A stretch of 64,000 nt of DNA, from contig CAMLDO010000011.1 in NCBI GenBank assembly GCA_946478865.1, forward strand, positions 1 to 64,000. Reading direction: 5' to 3'. Positions 57,487 to 64,000 of the stretch are shown piece after piece; position 1 is the first letter of the stretch, and the number at the start of each line of letters is the position of its first letter. Both the position numbers and the translations under genes were made by a program. This stretch comes from an uncultured Methylobacillus sp. (GTDB lineage Bacteria; Pseudomonadota; Gammaproteobacteria; Burkholderiales; Methylophilaceae). The notes beneath the pieces are model-generated. The model did no database searches. It had not been told where the DNA came from and was given only the letters and a program-made list of their open reading frames with translations.

Positions 57487-58448
57487 GCCGCCTCCGTGCG
57501 TTCAGCCACGCGCAGGACCGCGCTGCGTGAGCGCGGATTGGCCGCGATTTCAGACTCGGACGGGCGGACGGCCTTGCCGACCGCCATCATGCGGGACGGC
57601 GGCAGTTCACTGGCACGCACCGGGAACCGCGACGGCAGGTCGTCACGATCCTGCTGCTCGCGGATGAAGCGCTTGACGATGCGATCCTCCAGCGAATGGA
57701 AGGCGATCACGGCCAGACGCCCATGAGGCGCGAGCATGTCGGCGCATTGGGGAAGCGTCAGCGACAATTCCTCAAGCTCCTGATTGACGAAAATCCGTAG
57801 AGCTTGAAATGTGCGCGTCGCCGGATCCTGACCTGGCTCGGTTTTATGGACCGCGCCTGCCACGATCTGGGCAAGCTGTCGGGTAGTGCGGATGGCATTC
57901 CCCCCATCGCGTGCCGCAACAATCGCCCTTGCAATCTGTTTAGCAAACCGTTCTTCACCATATTCTTTAATGACCTCCCTGATTTGTTGTTCAGTCGCGG
58001 TCGCCAGGAAATCCGCCGCGGTTTGCCCCTTGCTCTGATCCATGCGCATATCGAGCGGCCCCTCGAAACGGAAGCTGAAGCCCCGCTCCGCCTCATCGAT
58101 CTGCGGCGATGAAATGCCGATATCCAGCAGAATGCCGTTCACCTTGCCTACCCCAAGGTCGCCCAGCACATCTTTCATCCGGGAAAAGCCGCTGTGCACC
58201 AGCGTGAATCGCGCATCCTGTATCGCCTTGCCCGCTTCGATCGCGGCCAGGTCGCGATCAAGCGAAATCAGCCGCCCATGCGCGCCCAGTTTTGCGAGGA
58301 TCGCGCGACTGTGGCCGCCCCGGCCGAAGGTACCGTCCACATAAATGCCATCCGGCTGTATGTTCAGCGCGTCGACAGCTTCTTGCAGCAAAACCGGGAG
58401 ATGGGTGTATTCGGCGGTTGCGGGCGCTTGGCGGTTGCCAGCGCTCAC
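57483..58448 (-). CDS. rsmH: 16S rRNA (cytosine(1402)-N(4))-methyltransferase
   Basis: RsmH methylates C1402 of 16S rRNA in the decoding centre. The 321-residue protein shows [34 protein letters not shown] (in part), [20 protein letters not shown] and a C-terminal [19 protein letters not shown]. It overlaps mraZ by 4 bases and ftsL by 4. Confidence 0.97.
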   Translation of the reverse strand: MSAGNRQAPATAEYTHLPVLLQEAVDALNIQPDGIYVDGTFGRGGHSRAILAKLGAHGRLISLDRDLAAIEAGKAIQDARFTLVHSGFSRMKDVLGDLGVGKVNGILLDIGISSPQIDEAERGFSFRFEGPLDMRMDQSKGQTAADFLATATEQQIREVIKEYGEERFAKQIARAIVAARDGGNAIRTTRQLAQIVAGAVHKTEPGQDPATRTFQALRIFVNQELEELSLTLPQCADMLAPHGRLAVIAFHSLEDRIVKRFIREQQDRDDLPSRFPVRASELPPSRMMAVGKAVRPSESEIAANPRSRSAVLRVAERTEAA

Positions 58449-58891
58449 AATGAGAAGCCTTCCAGCTCGGAGGGCAATGCCATGTCATCGCCCGCCATCG
58501 CTTGCTCCAGCTGCTTGCGCCAGCCCTCCATGCTCCACAGCTCGAAATGGCTGCCTTGCCCGACCAGCATTGCCTGCTTTTCCAGCCCGGCAAACTCACG
58601 CAATACGGAAGAAACCAGCATGCGCCCAGCACTGTCGAGTTCGACGTCTTCCGCATAACCCACCAGCAGACGTTGCATCTTGCTGGACTGCGGATCGAAG
58701 CTGGACAGCCCCATGATCTTGGCCTGGATCGGCTCCCAGGCAGGCTGAGGATAGAGCAGGAGGCAACGGTGCGGGTGCGCGGTCAATACCAGATGGCCGG
58801 CGCACTGGGACAAAAGGGCGTCGCGATGCTTGCTTGGTACACCAAGCCGGCCCTTTGCATCCAGATTCAGTGATGTCGCACCGCGAAACAT
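58445..58891 (-). CDS. mraZ: Transcriptional regulator MraZ
   Basis: MraZ is a SpoVT/AbrB-fold protein that represses the dcw promoter in E. coli. The 148-residue protein has two similar halves with [27 protein letters not shown] (in part) and [22 protein letters not shown]. It heads the dcw cluster, and four MraZ-type repeats lie 60-100 bp upstream, as expected for autoregulation. Confidence 0.96.
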   Translation of the reverse strand: MFRGATSLNLDAKGRLGVPSKHRDALLSQCAGHLVLTAHPHRCLLLYPQPAWEPIQAKIMGLSSFDPQSSKMQRLLVGYAEDVELDSAGRMLVSSVLREFAGLEKQAMLVGQGSHFELWSMEGWRKQLEQAMAGDDMALPSELEGFSL

Positions 58892-58953
58892 GAAGTCCTC
58901 TTAATGAAATAGGAGGGGGAATTGCCAGTCGCCCTTAGCATCAACCAGCAATC

Positions 58954-58988
58954 CCCACAAAAACCCACATTCCTCCACTGCCGCCCAC
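58954..58988 (-). promoter_or_regulatory. Four MraZ-box repeats upstream of mraZ
   Basis: On the minus strand GTGGG, GTGGA, GTGGG and GTGGG occur at 58984-58988, 58974-58978, 58964-58968 and 58954-58958, exactly 10 bp apart. This matches the TGGGN direct repeats with 5-bp spacers bound by MraZ. A -10-like TATAGT (minus strand, 58987-58992) overlaps the outermost repeat. Confidence 0.85.
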
Positions 58989-58999
58989 TATAGATAAAA

Positions 59000-59024
59000 A
59001 AAAAGCCAGTTGCAAGGGCTTTTT
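59000..59024. terminator. Hairpin with flanking A/T runs upstream of the mra promoter
   Basis: AAAAAGCC pairs with GGCTTTTT around a 9-nt loop and both ends have A/T runs. No gene ends here, so it would stop antisense or stray transcription entering the dcw promoter from either side. Confidence 0.6.
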
Positions 59025-59260
59025 GGTGATTTTTCCTTTAGAAGTCAAAGAGTTACGTCATTTTATCTGGAAAATTTTTATCCTTTAAAATTAATGAGAT
59101 AGAAAATTAACTGAAAGTAAGTTGTCAGCAGTCTCCCGCATCCCTTTAAATTGTCTGACCCCACCCATTTGGGGTATACGCTGCTCGCATAAAGTGACTT
59201 GCCACACCTCTTTTTCAGCGGTTTAATCGGGACCTTGCCGATGCAACGAGGAGAAGGAAA

Positions 59261-60274
59261 ATGCCGGAAAACGAAACCCTGCGCTGGGGCATCCTCGGGG
59301 CCGCTCGCGTCAACGAGCGCCTGCTTCCCGCGATTGTGGAAGCGCGCAACTCCCGCCTTGTCGCGATCGCCAGCCGCCGCCCCGGCGCTGCCGCCGAAAC
59401 CCTGCGCAAGTATGCCCCCGGCCTTGCTGGAGTGACCGAGCACGATACGCTTGAGGCGTTGCTGGACGACAGCAATGTACAGGCCGTGTATCTGCCGATG
59501 GCGAACCATGAGCATGCAGAATGGGCGCTGCGCGCGATCGAAAAAGGCAAGCACGTCCTGATCGAGAAGCCGATGGCATTGTCTGTCGCCGACATCGACA
59601 ATATCGAACAGGCAGCAAAGAAAGTGAACGTGACCGTGATGGAAGGCTTCATGTACCGCTTCCATCCGCAGCATGCGCGCGTCAGAGAAATCATAGCCTC
59701 CGGCCAGATCGGCGAGATTCGCACCGTACACGCGCACTATTCCTTCATGATGCGACCGGCCCGCATGTATCGCCTCGCTCTTGATGCAACGCTGGGCGGC
59801 GGCGCGATGTGGGATATCGGCCCTTATGCCGTCCACTCCTCCCGTCTGTGGTTCGACACTCCGCCCCAAGCCGTGACGGCGATCGCAAAATATGTCGACA
59901 GTGGCGCCGACATCACCACCAGCGGCATCATCGATTTCGGCGACGGCCGCCACGCACGCTTCGATGTGAGTTTCGAATGCTCGCGCCAGTCCGAATACAC
60001 CATCATTGGCACCAAGGGCGGCATCAAATGCCATGCGGCATGGCAATTGCCCGGAGACGTGCCCTTCATCTCCTGGTGGACGGATGACGGCCAGAACTGC
60101 ACCGAGAAGCTGCCGGTGGCGAACCACTTCAACCTGGAGATCGAGCACTTCGGCGACTGCGTTCTGAATGGCGAGGCGCCATTGCTGAGCTTTGACGATG
60201 CGAGGGATAATTGCCGCACAATCAATGCAGCGTTGCAATCGGCCAGCGAAGGAAAAACCATTTTCCTTCGCTGA
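59261..60274 (+). CDS. Gfo/Idh/MocA-family oxidoreductase
   Basis: A 337-residue NAD(P)-dependent sugar or cyclitol oxidoreductase. The Rossmann start WGILGAARVNERLLPAI, the AVYLPMANHEHAEWALRAIEKGKHVLIEKPMAL region with the catalytic EKP, and GGGAMWDIGPYAVHSSRLW with conserved Asp and His are visible (quoted in pieces). The substrate is not predictable. GAGGAGAAGG precedes the ATG. It stands apart from the glycan genes; the coiled-coil/AsmA gene follows 42 bp later. Confidence 0.9.
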   Translation: MPENETLRWGILGAARVNERLLPAIVEARNSRLVAIASRRPGAAAETLRKYAPGLAGVTEHDTLEALLDDSNVQAVYLPMANHEHAEWALRAIEKGKHVLIEKPMALSVADIDNIEQAAKKVNVTVMEGFMYRFHPQHARVREIIASGQIGEIRTVHAHYSFMMRPARMYRLALDATLGGGAMWDIGPYAVHSSRLWFDTPPQAVTAIAKYVDSGADITTSGIIDFGDGRHARFDVSFECSRQSEYTIIGTKGGIKCHAAWQLPGDVPFISWWTDDGQNCTEKLPVANHFNLEIEHFGDCVLNGEAPLLSFDDARDNCRTINAALQSASEGKTIFLR

Positions 60275-60316
60275 TGAACGACATAACATACGCAGCATCA
60301 AGGAGCGACTAACGGC

Positions 60317-63115
60317 ATGGACCTGAGCAAAATCTACAGCAAGACCGGCAAGGGTACTCGTGCGTTGTCCGCCAAAGCCAAGGAGTTGCCCAAGCATGCA
60401 CTCAAGGTGTTGCCGCTTATCGACAGTACCACCAGCGTACGCGACATCCTCGCAAAACTCGGCAAATTCAGCGAAACCGACCTGCACATAGTCCTGACCC
60501 AGCTTGAAAGTGGCGGCTACATTCGCGCCCTGCAGGACGACAATTGGGATGCCGACAGCGCCCAGCCCGCCAACGCCTCCTCTATCGTCGTCGAGGAAGT
60601 CAGCCACGAAGACTTTTTCCGTATCGCGGATGAGCCGCCTTCCCCAACCCCGACCGAGCCTCCGCAGACCGAACCGGAAGCCGAAGACGCCGCCCTCCAG
60701 CAAGCACAACGCGTTTATCAGGAGTTCGCCGAACGCCTCGCCAAGGAAACGCAGAAACAGACCGAACATGAAGCGCAGATAAAAGCGGTGGAAGCCGAGC
60801 GCAAAGCGCGGGAAGAAGCTGAAAGGAAGGCGACGGAAGAACGGAGCAGAATGGAAGCGGAAGCCGCCGCTGCGCGTGAGGCAGAGCGGCTCGTCAAGGC
60901 TGAAGAAGCACGGCAGGCCGAACTGGCAAAAATCCTGTTCGAAGCGGAACATGCCGCCCGGCTCGAGGCAGAACGCGTCGCACGAGAGAAAGCGGAGCGT
61001 GCTGCACGGCTGGCGGAGGAATCCCGACGGCGCATAGAGGCAGAGGCCAAGGAAGCTGCAGAAAAACTTGCGCTGGAAGAAGCGAAACGCAAGCTGCGCG
61101 AAGAGGAAGAGGCACGCAAGCAGGCCGAAGCAGAGCGCAAAGCGCGCGAAGCCGCCGAGAAACAAGCAAAAAAGGAAGAAGAGGCACGGCTCAAGGCCGA
61201 AGCCAAGGAAAAGGCGCGACTGGAAAAAGCGGCAAAAGAAGAGGCCGAGCGACAAGCGCGCGAAGAAGCGAAACAACGTGCACGAGAAGAAGAGGATGCA
61301 CGCCGAAAGGCAGAAGCGGAACGCCTAGCCAGAGAGGAAGCCGAACGGCAGGCACGGCAGGAAGAGGAAGCCCGGCTGAAAGCTGAAGCCAAAGAGAAGG
61401 CACTGCTTGAGAAAGCGGCACAAGAGGAAGCCGACAGACTGGCGCGCGAAGAGGCAAGGCAGCGCGCGCAGGAAGAAGAGGAAGCTCGCCGCAAAACGGA
61501 AGCGGAGCGGATCGCCAAGGAAGAATCCGAACGGCAGGCGCGGCGGGCAGAAGAGGCTCGGCTGAAAGCCGAAGCCGATGCACGCGCCGAAGCGGAAAAG
61601 CAGGCACGGCTGGCGGTGGAAGCACAGGCCAGAGCAGAAGCAGAGCAACGCGAACGCGAAGAACGGGAAGCCGCGCGCAAAGCGGAAGCCGAACGCAAAG
61701 CGCAACAGGAAGCGGAGCTTCAGGCACGCAGGGCAGAAGAGGCGCAGCGCAAGGCGGAAACCGCCGAAGCCAAGCGGCTGGCCAAGGAAGAGGCGCGCCG
61801 CGAAGCAGAAGCTCGCGCTCAATTAAAGTTGGAGCAGAAAGAGCGGGCACGCGCCGATCGAGTTGCAAGGAAAATAGCTGCCTCCCGGCAAAGAAAACGC
61901 ACTTCAGAAGCAGGCAGCGGCCTCGCCAAGCTGGCCAAAGCAGTCCTGCTCTATCTGCCGCTCACTCTGGTATTGCTGATCGTCGCCTTGCACTTCGTCA
62001 ACCTCGCCCCTTTTGCCGCTCCCGTCGAGAGGGCTGCGTCCACAAGCCTGGGCGAGCCGGTGCGTTTTGGCGAACTGCATGCCTCGCTGTTGCCGCAGCC
62101 CGAACTGCGCCTGACCGATGTACAAGTCGGCCAGGACAACGCGCTCCAATTCGGTACTGTTCACATCGAATTTGCGTTAGCCACCCTGTTCGAACCCACC
62201 CGCAGCGTGAACCGCCTGGAAATCGAGAATGCCTCCCTGAGCGCGGCCGAGTTCGAACGTCTTCAACGCTGGTTCCACACATCGAGCAAGGCCCGGAAAG
62301 TCGAGATTTCCAACATTGCTTTCAAGAACATTACCTTCGCGGTACCCGACCTCAAACTCCCGGCCCTCTCTGGAAAAATCGCGCTCGCGCCGGACGGCAG
62401 CTTTGGCACAGCCGATCTGGAAACGCAGGAAGGGAATTTGTCCCTGAAACTGCAACCCGACAACGGTTTCTGGAAATTCTCCATGGATGCGCGCGCATGG
62501 CAGCCGCCTCTGCGTACAGCCCTGAAATTCGATGAATTCCGTGCCGAAGGCATACTGCGAGGCCAGACTGCCCAACTGGAAACCATGGAAGGCAGCATTT
62601 ATGCAGGCACATTCAAGGGCAGCAGCATGATTGCGTGGAAGGATCGTCCTCGCATCACGGGACGTTTCGTCACAGAGAATATACGCCTGGAACAGGTAGT
62701 CGCCGCAGATGGCAACCCCCTAGGCATTGAAGGCGCGTTATCCGCCGACGTCACATTCAGCAGCGCCAGCGAGGATGTGCAAGGGCTGGCCGAATCCGTC
62801 GTCGCTAATGCGCGATTTACCGTGTCGGACGGCAAGATTCAGGGTATCGACCTGTCCAGCAGCATGCTCCCTGCGAATCGCGAAAGAAGCACGCGCTTCG
62901 ACAAGCTGACCGGCACGCTACAGTCGGATGCCGTTACGGCGCATCTCCGGCAACTCGTGCTCGAAAGTCCGCAGCTACGCGCACGCGGTCAGCTGGACGT
63001 AGGCAACAACTACGAAGTCAACGGCAAGGTGATGGCGGAACTGATGATTCCATCGCGCCGCATGCAGGCCAGTTTCGGCCTTGGCGGCAAGGTGGGAGAT
63101 ATGTGGATTAAATAG
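60317..63115 (+). CDS. Long charged coiled-coil protein with membrane helix and AsmA-like C-terminal domain
   Basis: A 932-residue protein of unusual build. Residues 1-75 look like a small winged-helix region (LPLIDSTTSVRDILAKLG, then LTQLESGGYIRAL). A Pro/Thr linker follows, then about 400 residues (about 125-521) made of Glu, Ala, Arg and Lys in irregular EAER(K)A(R)EEAE-type repeats, like the TolA arm. One membrane helix (about 540-560) leads to a periplasmic AsmA-like domain: ASTSLGEPVRFGELHAS, LPQPELRLTDVQVG, GKIQGIDL and KVMAELMIPSRRMQ. AsmA-like proteins act in outer-membrane lipid or protein assembly. The long arm is predicted cytoplasmic, unlike TolA. Function unknown. Confidence 0.82.
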   Translation: MDLSKIYSKTGKGTRALSAKAKELPKHALKVLPLIDSTTSVRDILAKLGKFSETDLHIVLTQLESGGYIRALQDDNWDADSAQPANASSIVVEEVSHEDFFRIADEPPSPTPTEPPQTEPEAEDAALQQAQRVYQEFAERLAKETQKQTEHEAQIKAVEAERKAREEAERKATEERSRMEAEAAAAREAERLVKAEEARQAELAKILFEAEHAARLEAERVAREKAERAARLAEESRRRIEAEAKEAAEKLALEEAKRKLREEEEARKQAEAERKAREAAEKQAKKEEEARLKAEAKEKARLEKAAKEEAERQAREEAKQRAREEEDARRKAEAERLAREEAERQARQEEEARLKAEAKEKALLEKAAQEEADRLAREEARQRAQEEEEARRKTEAERIAKEESERQARRAEEARLKAEADARAEAEKQARLAVEAQARAEAEQREREEREAARKAEAERKAQQEAELQARRAEEAQRKAETAEAKRLAKEEARREAEARAQLKLEQKERARADRVARKIAASRQRKRTSEAGSGLAKLAKAVLLYLPLTLVLLIVALHFVNLAPFAAPVERAASTSLGEPVRFGELHASLLPQPELRLTDVQVGQDNALQFGTVHIEFALATLFEPTRSVNRLEIENASLSAAEFERLQRWFHTSSKARKVEISNIAFKNITFAVPDLKLPALSGKIALAPDGSFGTADLETQEGNLSLKLQPDNGFWKFSMDARAWQPPLRTALKFDEFRAEGILRGQTAQLETMEGSIYAGTFKGSSMIAWKDRPRITGRFVTENIRLEQVVAADGNPLGIEGALSADVTFSSASEDVQGLAESVVANARFTVSDGKIQGIDLSSSMLPANRERSTRFDKLTGTLQSDAVTAHLRQLVLESPQLRARGQLDVGNNYEVNGKVMAELMIPSRRMQASFGLGGKVGDMWIK

Positions 63116-63123
63116 AGTAAGAA

Positions 63124-63411
63124 AGAAGCTGGCCGGTAAGCCGGGTTCTGTCGTGGACAGTCATTCCTCTAGGCCTGCGGTTACCTGCAGGCTCAAGCAA
63201 CCTACCCGCTGGCAGCGCGAGCCACGCCATTGCCAGCCTATTTGGTCTTGCTCCGGATGGAGGTTACCGCGTTTCACCGTAACTTAATACGCTCGTCTCT
63301 GTGGCCCTATTCCTCGCCTCACGGCGTACGGCCGTTAGCCGTCATCCTGCTCTGCGGAGCCCGGACTTTCCTCCCCCCGCTTGCGCGGGCGGCGACTGTC
63401 TGGCCAGCTTC
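63124..63411 (-). ncRNA. rnpB: RNase P RNA (type A, compact)
   Basis: The minus-strand sequence begins GAAGCTGGCCAGACAGTCGC and contains GGAGGAAAGTCCGGGCTCC, the CACAGAGACGAG and GGTGAAACGCGGTAACC segments, GGAGCAAGACCAAATAGGC, GCTTGAG, CCTAGAGGAATGACTGTCC and ACAGAACCCGGCTTACCGGCC. These are the conserved P4, J and 3'-end elements of type-A RNase P RNA. At about 288 nt it is shorter than the E. coli form (377 nt); the ends are placed by the P1 pairing and may be off by a few bases. Confidence 0.95.
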
Positions 63412-63428
63412 GCCGCTATTTTAACAGC

Positions 63429-64000
63429 TTAGGCAGCAGCGTATGCGCGCTCGGCAGCATTAACCGAAACACCCGCCTCCACTTTGCGGCCCTGTGCGGC
63501 CAGCACGGACTCCAGCGCCTTGAGGCAAGCCTTCACGTTTTCCGGTGTGGAGCTGGTGCCCATGAGGCCGATGCGGAAGATCTTGCCCGCGAGATCGCCC
63601 AGGCCGGCACCAATTTCGATGCCGTGAATATTCAGCATGTCGGCGCGAACTTGCGGTTCGCTGATGCCCTCCGGCACGACCACGGCATTGAGTTGCGGCA
63701 GACGGGATTTCTCCTCGACCAGCAGTTCCAGCCCCAGCGCCTGCAAGCCAGCCACCAGCGCGAGGTAATTGCGGCGGTGGCGCGCCCAGGCAGCCTCCAG
63801 CCCCTCCTCGGCCAGCATCACCAGCGACTCGTGCAGCCCATATAGCGCATTGATCGGCGCGGTGTGATGATAAGTGCGCTTGGCATCGGACCAGTAGCCC
63901 AGTACCAGATTGAGGTCCATGAACCAGCTTTGTACGGGCGTGCTGCGCGCCTTCAGCTTGGCAACAGCGCGTTCGCCGAACGACACCGGTGACAGGCCAG
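63429..64000 (-). CDS. Class V aminotransferase, alanine/serine--glyoxylate type (5' end beyond window)
   Basis: The C-terminal about 190 residues of a PLP enzyme that moves an amino group between alanine or serine and glyoxylate. The frame is open to the window edge and reads GLSPVSFGERAVAKL, then WFMDLNLVLGYW, YHHTAPINALYGLHESLVML, and GIEIGAGLGDLAGKIFRIGLMG, all typical of this family. The PLP-binding lysine lies outside. The tail ends 17 bp before the rnpB 5' end in the same orientation, so the two could be transcribed in series. Confidence 0.93.
   Translation of the reverse strand, partial: GLSPVSFGERAVAKLKARSTPVQSWFMDLNLVLGYWSDAKRTYHHTAPINALYGLHESLVMLAEEGLEAAWARHRRNYLALVAGLQALGLELLVEEKSRLPQLNAVVVPEGISEPQVRADMLNIHGIEIGAGLGDLAGKIFRIGLMGTSSTPENVKACLKALESVLAAQGRKVEAGVSVNAAERAYAAA

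Larger units (their letters stand above)
58892..59260. other. 369-bp intergenic region: mra control region, hairpin and AT-rich stretch
   Basis: From left to right on the plus strand: the mraZ leader, the MraZ repeats (58954-58988), a hairpin with A- and T-runs (59000-59024), a strikingly AT-rich stretch (about 59025-59150), a motif AAATTGTCTGACCCC (59148-59162) with a nearby GGGGT, and the leader of the Gfo/Idh/MocA gene. No ORF here is credible. Confidence 0.7.

Noticed and set aside
58984..58992. MraZ repeats read as a CRISPR or phage repeat
   Set aside because: The repeats are 5 bp with 5-bp spacers directly before mraZ, which fits MraZ binding sites and not an array.
59078..61276. 732-codon minus-strand frame with many Phe, Cys and Leu
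   Set aside because: It is the antisense of the Gfo/Idh gene and the Glu/Ala/Arg-rich coiled coil; the biased composition comes from reading GAA/GCG-rich DNA backwards.
61040..61830. Possible tandem DNA repeat or CRISPR-like array
   Set aside because: The repeating look comes from irregular codons for Glu, Ala, Arg and Lys in a coiled coil; there is no constant repeat or spacer length.

Overview
The window looks like a chromosomal segment of a high-GC betaproteobacterium, probably an environmental member of the Nitrosomonadales (Gallionella, Sideroxydans or Sulfuricella-like). This is inferred from gene order and family content: an mraZ-to-lpxC division/cell-wall cluster followed by secA, an M23 peptidase and a DUF721 gene; a DUF3683/FAD/Fe-S fusion; a cytochrome c5-like protein; and a compact type-A RNase P RNA. 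No phage, insertion sequence or CRISPR array is visible.

Region 1 (1-16 kb) is housekeeping and stress genes: the start of ilvD, lgt, phoB-phoR behind a clear Pho box, msrB, a 1277-residue FAD/iron-sulfur oxidoreductase, a tlpA-dinB-hemJ set, and a membrane protein that appears to carry a TetR-type ligand domain without its DNA-binding domain, next to a complete TetR regulator. Then come a PfkB kinase, a glycine-zipper lipoprotein, the ornithine-lipid pair olsB-olsA (with a Pho-box-like promoter of the same geometry as that of phoB), apaH, a cytochrome c and tRNA-Arg(CCG).

Region 2 (16-28 kb) is a surface-glycan region. Eight minus-strand genes (ABC exporter, two GT4 glycosyltransferases, a small GlcG/HbpS-like protein, SDR, GmhB-like phosphatase, GT9, YfcE-like phosphoesterase) could form one operon. 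A lone GT9 on the plus strand and a DUF4254-GT2-GT9 unit lie beside it.

Region 3 (28-40 kb) opens with a PAS-PAS-GGDEF-EAL protein whose membrane sensor aligns without gaps to the plant/cyanobacterial ethylene-binding domain, but has Tyr where the copper-ligand Cys should be. After a bidirectional terminator come secA, an M23 peptidase, dciA-like, tauE-like, cca, an NDUFA9-like protein, a lytic transglycosylase and two tiny membrane proteins.

Region 4 (40-59 kb, minus strand) is the complete dcw cluster: mraZ, rsmH, ftsL, ftsI, murE, murF, mraY, murD, ftsW, murG, murC, murB, ddlB, ftsQ, ftsA, ftsZ, lpxC. Most genes overlap by 4 bases. A 36-codon ORF sits exactly between ftsW and murG, with ATGA overlaps on both sides. 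Four MraZ-type repeats with a 10-bp period precede mraZ.

Region 5 (59-64 kb) holds an AT-rich intergenic stretch, a Gfo/Idh/MocA oxidoreductase, a 932-residue fusion of a TolA-like charged coiled coil with an AsmA-like domain, rnpB on the minus strand, and the 3' part of a class V aminotransferase gene.
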